Shown in pieces: positions 51,939 through 60,900 of a stretch of DNA of 64,000 nucleotides (position 1 is the stretch's first letter; the number at the start of each line of letters is the position of its first letter). The stretch covers positions 1 through 64,000 of the forward strand of contig JALIZF010001569.1 of assembly GCA_029948255.1 (NCBI GenBank), given 5' to 3'. Below the pieces are notes generated by a model, which saw only the letters and a program-made list of their open reading frames with translations, was not told the DNA's origin and searched no databases. Position numbers and translations under genes: made by a program. This stretch comes from Telmatactis stephensoni (taxonomy: Eukaryota; Cnidaria; Anthozoa; Actiniaria; Isophelliidae).

Positions 51939-54900
51939 GTATGTGTTTTATCAAAGTTAAGATCGCCGTGAAAACTGGACCATTTCTTGCCGTCACGTAA
52001 CGAGTTTTAGAGCTGGACGAAAATATCTTAAGTGAAATCGAGGGCGAGTTTGTTCCTTTGGATATTTCTTTTGTTTTATTCTGTTTCTTAGGGATAGTCA
52101 AAACACAAGAAACATCTTGGCTACCAGGGACAACTCGCCCTCTAAACACGGCGATAACATTTGCCTTTCTGAAGCTCTAGAAATCAGTTTGCTAATAAAG
52201 TTAGCATTGATACAAATTAAAGTATTCTTACATTTCACTGTTACATAAGCAGCTGCTGTTGATGTGTGTTCTTGTCCACCATTGTAATAATTCTTTGCTG
52301 TACAGATGTACTTGCCAGCATCAGACTTTACTGCATTAGGGATTGTTAGTGTACCACCAGATACTGTATATGTCCAGGTTTTCGAGGTACATTATTATCT
52401 CTTGACCAGGAAATGGTAGCAGGTGGATTACCTGATGCCTGACATTTTAGTATGATGTTAAAACCTTGTGTGACTGTTGTGTTGTCAGGTGACTTGGTGA
52501 TTTCTGGTGGATCTGTACATAATAGAAAAATGCGCAGTCTAAGACTGCATGTGGCTAGCGGCAAGCACAAAAAATGTATATGCAGTCTAAGATTGCATGC
52601 AGCTTCCCTTTTATTTAGCAAAAATGAGAACTTTGGTAAGAGTAATGTGTACGGTACCTGCATATAATCATAGGCTATTATCTTTAAAATATCATTGTTT
52701 ATTCCTACAACAAGCATTCTTGAGAAGAGTAAGTAATAGTATATTGGACATTTAACAATACCCGAACGTGTCATGCATACAAAGATTTATTTTCTTTTGT
52801 TTTCAGGCTTGACATATATTGAGAAATATCCCAATATAGTTATCGGTGGCCGAAGTTGGTTCTTTTCCTATAGAAACGTTCGGTGGTGGGCAAAAGCTTG
52901 CCCACCAACGAACGTTTCTCTACAAATAAAGTAAACTTCGGCCGCCCATAACTCGCGCTATTCATCGAAACTACTTAAAAATCTCAACTTATACTAATTT
53001 TGGTGTGTTCTTTTCAAATATTATATCTTTGTTTTTGTTGGATTAAAAATTTAAAATGTCACGCAAGACCTGCCAAAAAGCCAATAGCGAACGAGCACTT
53101 GTACATTTTCACGTGGAGGTCAAAGTCGTGTCAGCAAAGATTTTATTCATATTTACAACAGAAACGACCAAAAACATGCCAAGTTGAAACAATTGGGCGA
53201 TTTTTCTTGTCAAAATTTGAACGTTAACCTCGGCGATATTGATTTTGGTCTCTTTATTGGCCCGAAATAATTGAACATCTTGTAAAAAAAAATAATTTGG
53301 CAGTCACGGTTAGCACATCGCACTTAGTAATTGTCACACTGAATAAGGTAAACATTATAAGGTCTACTTGCAAAAAGCAGCCAGTAGCCTACAGGAGTGA
53401 AGAAGCATTACACAATGTTTTTCTATTGGGGTTTTCTCGGACTGCAGATCCTCGGTCTGAAGTTTCTTGGTCTGCAGTTTCTCGGTCTGCAGTGAGCTCG
53501 GTCTGCACTTAAGACTTGCCGTATAATCCTTGGCAGTAGTTACAGACCCGGGGGGGGGGACTCCCATCGAAAATGGGCGGGGATGATCGTCGGAAATTTT
53601 CAAAAATACCCCTAAAAGATACCGGAGTCTTACGAAGGTGGGCGTGGCAGCATAAGATTTTTACCCCCTAAAAGATACCACTAAAAAACAAACTAAATTT
53701 AGCAATTTTAAATCTGACGTTCTGTTAAAACTTATGTTATTTTCAAAGATACCCTAAAAGATACCAGATTAAAGGTAAGGTGGGACAAAAACCTTTGTAA
53801 CACCCTAAAAGATACCAGAACCATGATTTTACCCCCTAAAAGATACGACGATCATCCCCGCCCTTCGATATATGGGAGTCCCCCCCCCCCCCCCCCCCCC
53901 GGGGTTACAGATCGCCAAACGATGAACACAGCGACATCATTCGGCAGGATGAACAACTCGTTCTACATGACCAGTGAAGAGACGATGAAGAGAAGCTTCG
54001 ACACTTTCTTCGTTTTCTTTTATACACGTAAACAATCTAAATTCTCAGAAAACCTAAACAAACTTTTCCAAGCAAACACTTCATAAAGGCATCGAAAATT
54101 GAGCCTGGTTCTTGAAGTAAAATAGTCATGAAGTCATGATATAAAAAGAAACAACTCACCCTCAGTAGATTTGTTTGACATTAGATCCCACACGTGGATG
54201 AAAACCACTAAAGTCCGAATTTTTCCGAAATATACCGACCATAGTGTCGGATAGTAATCGGAAGACCACGATTTCCACCCGAATTACACACGCACGGACA
54301 TTCAAGGCGATAGCATTGTGGCTAGGCCTCTTACGAGGCACTAGCCACAAAAAGGACTGGTAAAACACGACTCCATTGTTCTTCAAGCAGGTTATTGTTA
54401 ATCCCGGGTTGGTTAAAATGAGTGGTTTTCGTAATAAGAATACATCATGGTTAGGTCTCAGACAAGTGGGCCTAGAAATATAAAATGGTTTTCATTTTTA
54501 TACATTTTTTATCTACTATACTATATACTATACTACTATATTTAACGTTTTATTTTTAATTGTACACATGATAAGCTAATAAATGTACACAGTACTAAGC
54601 TGTAGTTACAACCAGTTCATGCTCAAATCCATGAATGATACGACATACGAAAACGCTTATCTGATTTGGTTTGTAAAGTAGTCCTTCCGCGCAATACTGC
54701 TGTAGTATAAACAACTAGACGCTCTATGAGCGTGAAGTTGGGCAAGCTAAAAATATCGTGCTCACATTATGACGTCATGTTATGATAAGCTTTGAGTTGC
54801 TTTCAGTAATGAAACCCCCTTTGTGGATTTTTCTGTGCCCGCTTTGTTAAATCGTTGTTAATCCCATTTTTGTATGGTCATGCGATGTACGCTGTCTTAT

Positions 54901-57900
54901 TATTTATCCATTGCATATATTTGATATTCTGCTTGTGTGGGTTTTATTTCAAGATTTTGTGTTTTGTTTTATGTAGTTTTCTGAAGCTTAAGCTCAATTT
55001 TCCTGTCCTTATTCCTTTTTTTAATTTACAATGCACTGAGTGATATTGATTGAAACCACATTTATTAATATGGCAATGTATTTTGGAAGACATGGGTACA
55101 TTCTTTGCAATATAATTACGAATAACCTTCCTTACATTTCTGCTTTTATTCATTATACGTGTTAGTTGTTTGACTGGGATTCTGCTCGGTTCTCGATCAC
55201 GTTGAGGTACAGCTTTGGGCTTGTTTATTACACATTGAGAAGCAAGGAACTTCGCATATCGAAACCTTACACATTCTTTTCTGGACAAATAACTTTTATT
55301 ATGAATTAAATTTACATCAGCAAATATTTTTCAAATATATTACAATCATTTTCTAAGGATGCAAGTAGACTGTTGATAGAGATTAAGCTTGAATTTATAA
55401 CGTACACAATCAAAATTACGACACCGATCATGAACACAATAAATGATATCGCTTCGTTATTACACTGTACTACACAACGAATTAATAACATTATAATGAG
55501 TAATTTTACCAGCACTAATTTACTCACATTATAATTTGAGCTTACACAATATAGTGGGTTATTATATAAGTACTTTCCAATATGGCGGAAGGCTTGAAGC
55601 TCAGTTCGGCGTTCCTTTGCTGGTAGTAGGTTATGTTGTTGTTGACATCTACAGATTCTTCATCTTCTAAGGAATTCATTTCAGTAGAATTGTTCGTTTT
55701 GTCAGTGTCATTTGTTTTGTCATTAGTGATTTTTGTGCTATGATCATCATCGATCTGGTGAGAAAGTGAGAACTGATTTGAACTTGCTATCATTGCTAGA
55801 ACGTTTGCTCAGGTGATCGCGAAACAACCCGTTTCGAAATGTACGCTCATCGCCATCTTTTGGTGTGGGTCTATCGCGATCGGCATGTGCATTTTGTGTG
55901 TAATGTGAGCGTCTTAGTATAGAGTTTCTTCGGCATCTTAGTCGTGTTCTTTCAGTTGAAGCTATCGAAACAACCTAGTGCTAACACGTTTCCTCTACGA
56001 CAACTTAAGGAGGCTTCCTACAATTTTTCTAGTGCTCGACCGGTCAACTTGAAACGCCTGTAGTTCTTACATGAAAGCACCCACAGTTATGACCTTTCGT
56101 CCACTTACTACATAAAGTCTTATATTTTTTTTTGGTGTGTATTTTGTTTACATCAGGGTTACCATAGCGACGAAACGATGACGTCACCGTTTTAGATTCC
56201 AAGCAATTTTAGCGTTTTTCGACCTAAACTTTTAAAATGACACACAAGACGTTAATATTTAGGACTTTGCCTAGCAGCATACGAATTTTGGAGAAATTCG
56301 TATAGACAGATTTTGAATTATTCGAGGCGCAATTTTTTAACCCCAAAAATCACATTTTCTAGTCTTCGATTCCATAATTTTAAAAGCAAAGCAGCATGAC
56401 AACTCTTCGACTGTCCAAATGTTGTTCAAATATCAGACTACTTCTCTACGAAGTTGCACGTGAGAAAGTGCTTTGGATCTCCGTCAGCATACGTCCATCT
56501 AGCCATGAAATTAGGCGAAATTTTATCAAAATTTATACACAAAGCGTTTAGTGCTCCTAAAGAAAAATTTCTCGGTCAGCTGTTTTCTCCCTTTGGTGAG
56601 TAGAACTTTAATATATTTGCAATAAACTGTCCAAGCGCTGATTCAATTGAAGCTTTCTAAGGTACTGAAATAAAATTTCAAAGTAGAGTATATTCGGTGT
56701 AACTTAGCGCAGCAAGATTCTAGGTTCAAGTTGTTGTTTTCATTCTCACATTCCTGCATGCAGGCATGCTTCGTATGCTAATTCAAGGCAATGGTCACCA
56801 TGGCGTGACGCGCTACTTCACTAGAGTTGTCATGCTGCTTTGCTTTTAAAATTATGGAATCGAAGACTAGAAATTGTGATGTTTGAAGAAATATTCTATA
56901 CGCAGAGCACGCGTACGGAAACGCAGTAGTGAAGTAGCGCGTCACGCCATGGTGACCATTGCCTCGAATTAGCATACTGAAGCATGCCTGCATGCAGGAA
57001 TGTGAGAATGAAAACAACAACTTGAACCTAGAATCTTGCTGCGCTAAGTTACACCGAATATACTCTACTTTGAAATTTTATTTCAGTACCTTAGAAAGCT
57101 TCAATTGAATCAGCGCTTGGACAGTTTATTGCAAATGTACTAAAGTTCTACTCACCAAAGGGAGAAAACAGCTGACCGAGAAATTTTTCTTTAGGAGCAC
57201 TAAACGCTTTGTGTATAAATTTTGATAAAATTTCGCCTAATTTCATGTCTAAATGGACGTATGCTGACGGAGATCCAAAGCACTTTCTCACGTGCAACTT
57301 CGTAGAGAAGTAGTCTGATATTTGAACAACATTTGGACAGTCGAAGAGTTGTCATGCTGCTTTGCTTTTAAAATTATGGAATCGAAGACTAGAAAATGTG
57401 ATTTTTGGGGTTAAAAAATTGCGCCTCGAATAATTCAAAATCTGTCTATACGAATTTCTCCAAAATTCGTATGCTGCTAGGCAAAGTCCTAAATATTAAC
57501 GTCTTGTGTGTCATTTTAAAAGTTTAGGTCGAAAAACGCGTAAAATTGCTTGGAATCTAAAACGGTGACGTCATCGTTTCGTCGCTATGGTAACCCTGAC
57601 GTAAACAAAATACACACCAATAAAAATTTCAGACTTTATGTAGTAAGTGGACGAAAGGTCATAACTGTGGGTGCTTTCATGTAAGAACTACAGCCGTTTC
57701 AAGTTGACCGGTCGAGCACAAGAAAAATTGTAGGAAGCCTCCTTAAATGACGAAAGGTATTATGTTTTACTCGAACACGTGACATTTTATCTGACTGTGA
57801 CCTCCCCTGCCGGGCTTGGTCGACCCCACAAGGAACGCCTGGCTATCAAAGCTCGACACGACAGAGACATAGAACAAACGGTAGAACTAAAGACGTCGGG

Positions 57901-60900
57901 CATGCCTACGGCTGGCCGACTAATAAGGAGGGCAAAATTGTGGGTAGAAGATGCATACTCTACATGTCACATTAGTGTCAGCGCATGCAAATTTCTTTCT
58001 GTCGTTTTCTGAAATACTTACAGTATACAGTAAGCACTGTTTGTGTGGTAACTGGACTCTGGTTTGGGTTGTTGACTGCCTGACACTCGTATACTGTCCC
58101 ATTCTTATCTCTTTTAATGTTTGGTATACTTAGTGTAGCACTACCAACACCTTGGGTTATGGTAACCTTGGTAACACCTTGTACTTGTACCCACGTGACA
58201 TTGGGTGTTGGTGGACCAACCGCTGTACAGCTGATACTCAAGTCTGAGTCTTCACTGATAGTTGTTGCTGGATTTGGACGTACTGTGAAAGTTGGCGTTT
58301 CTGTAAAACAAAGATACCTTATCAAAAACGTAATGTAACGATTGACGTTTAACTCCGGTTAATAAACATACAAACACAGTTTGATAAGCACCGTTTGACT
58401 GTATAGTTTGTATAAAACGTAAACGATACTAACTATACCGTTGTTGGAATATGTTCAAGTTGTTGACTCAAGTATTGTTACAAATTCTTTCCGCGACTTT
58501 GTTCGTAATATTGGAGTTGTTTTTGATAGTACATTTGCTTAAGATAAACATATTACCGAGTTGTGTAATCTGCATTTTGTTCGCATTAGATCTTTATCTT
58601 GTATAAGAAAAGCTAAGAAAGTATTTAAGTTATGATACAACAAAGGTCCTCGTTCATGCTTTTGTTACTTCTCGTTTAGATAATTGCAACTCGTTCTTGT
58701 ATGGATTACCTAAAAATTTAACTAAGCGTATACAATACGTATTTAACTGCGCTGCCAGATTAGTCACGCTTTCGCGTAAGTGCGATCATATCACTCCTTT
58801 ATTGATTGAATTACACTGGTTGCCTGTAGATAGAGCAACGCATTATCTTTAAGATTTTATTGATTACATATAAAGGCTGTTAATGGCTTAGCACCAGGCT
58901 ATAGTTGATTTACTGGAAACGAAAGTGTGCTGTGAATTAGGGGTGCTCGTGATCGGAGTTACCATAGCAACGCAAGGAAGCCATCGCAAATTTTAAATAT
59001 AGCCTAATTTCTTGTTGCCAGGAAATTGTCAGAAGAATCGCTTAATAGGATTTATACCTTGCATGATATCCCATTGTACAGCAATTTGAAGAATTTTGGC
59101 GAACAGCGTTTTTGACAAATGTACGCCGTCAATATTCCTAGAAAACTAGCGTTTCTGAAACGCCTTTGAAGAGGATAGCATCAAATACTATTCGACTGTG
59201 TTTGGTAAAAAGCTCAAGAGGATCGCGTCATTTGCTTTTGAGAAAATGAAATTTGTTTGCTAGATACTGCATGGAATTTTTTGGCGTTTTTGTTAAGGAT
59301 TTGGTCTACTTCAAAATATATTCAAAAACCGTTTGACAAATTTGTTTTGAAATCATATATTCTAAGCATTGTGTATTGATGTTTGATGTATATGAATTTC
59401 AAGTTGATTGAAAACTTCTAAACCTATTAATCACGGCTTCAAACATTGACTTTTTTCACTGATTTCGTGTTTACTTGCCCTCGATGCTGATTATTCAGTT
59501 TAATTTCTTTGACTTGAAGCTGTGTTAAGGTGCAATATTCTCATGCACTTATACGCATAATGGATATAAATGGCAACGAAATCCACTGAAGACAAAAGCC
59601 CTTTATGAGGACATGTGGTTACTGGTTTAGTCAAAACAGTATAGCATCCACAATCATCACGCATAGTATGTCTACTATAATAATATTTTTTAGAGTTATG
59701 GCTTAGTTTGCATTAATATATGATCACTCTCAGTACATATGGATAACTGGTCTTAGTACTTGTGTCTGTATCAAGTATCAGTCCATTTGAGGACTCATGT
59801 GCTGCCTATGGCGAACCCCTTGGCATTTGACTTTTTGAAAACTGAGAGAATAAAAGAAAGAAATTAAAGAAATAACCTGTTACGTCTTTGCGTTGTTATG
59901 TTACCTAGTTCACAGCAAACTTTCATCGATATCTATTAGCTACAATAACTATTATTCATTGGAGTGGTTTACGAAGTTGTACCAGCGGTCCAAACTTAGA
60001 AGGTACGCTCACTAAAAACACAGTCAAACCACCTTAACTATCATGTTAATGTCTGAAAATCATCTACCAAACGTTGTTAACGTTGTATGACATATAACGT
60101 TGATATGCAACGGTTGCTATACAAAACAGGGCCTTTGACTTCTGGTAGAGTAAGAGAAACCTGACAAAAAGTCAAAGCTGTCATTGCGCGCACATGCGCA
60201 GGATATTTTACTTTCCTTTTCAGTTTTAAGATATAATTAATTTTGTCGGGTTTCGTCAAAACGAAGATTTCTATATCACTTACAGCCTTTTCTTCAAAGC
60301 CAAGCATGGGAAATTATGTAACATAAAAGTTTCCCTAGCGACGGGCAATTTATATTTCAGTAAAATGTATATTTAATAGAAAAAAGCAAAGGCTTTTTCA
60401 TAGAAACTCGCCTCAGTCTCAGCGCGGAAAACAACACATGCACGCTCTGAAGTGGAAAGTTTTACGAAATATTTCACTACTTTTCATTACATGAATTTCA
60501 TCTCACTTTTTTTCTGGAATATATAAAAGTATAAAAAGTTTGGAATAGAAACGTGAAAATTTCTCAGTAAATGAAACCGCTGAAAGTGTCAACTTTAGAC
60601 CTGGTAATGGTTCTGAATTGGATTTAACAAAAACGTAAAAATCAATCATCGGATCGGAGAGAGCATTACGTACAGTAGGGTAGGTATAGAAATACATTAT
60701 ACTAATATCAACATTTCTATATTAGTCCGGCAATATGGTGCCAAAAATTGTGCACTTCTATGAGTTCTATAAGTTCTTTATTCACACTTCAACAATATAT
60801 AACATACATTTACAATTTTATAGTGGGTATCTGACAAAAATAACCTAGACAGTTATCATTTAAAAATGTAAATAACAGGTGTAAGGTAGCCAAGAGAGCG

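Noticed and set aside
54162..54386. Minus frame and a short MSNKSTEG segment with a GTGAGT donor near 54,160
   Set aside because: Could be a first exon, but nothing connects to it and it lies in a repeat-rich intron.
60077..60697. Short minus frames in intron 2 of paralog A
   Set aside because: No domain, no splice context and no support in the paralog.
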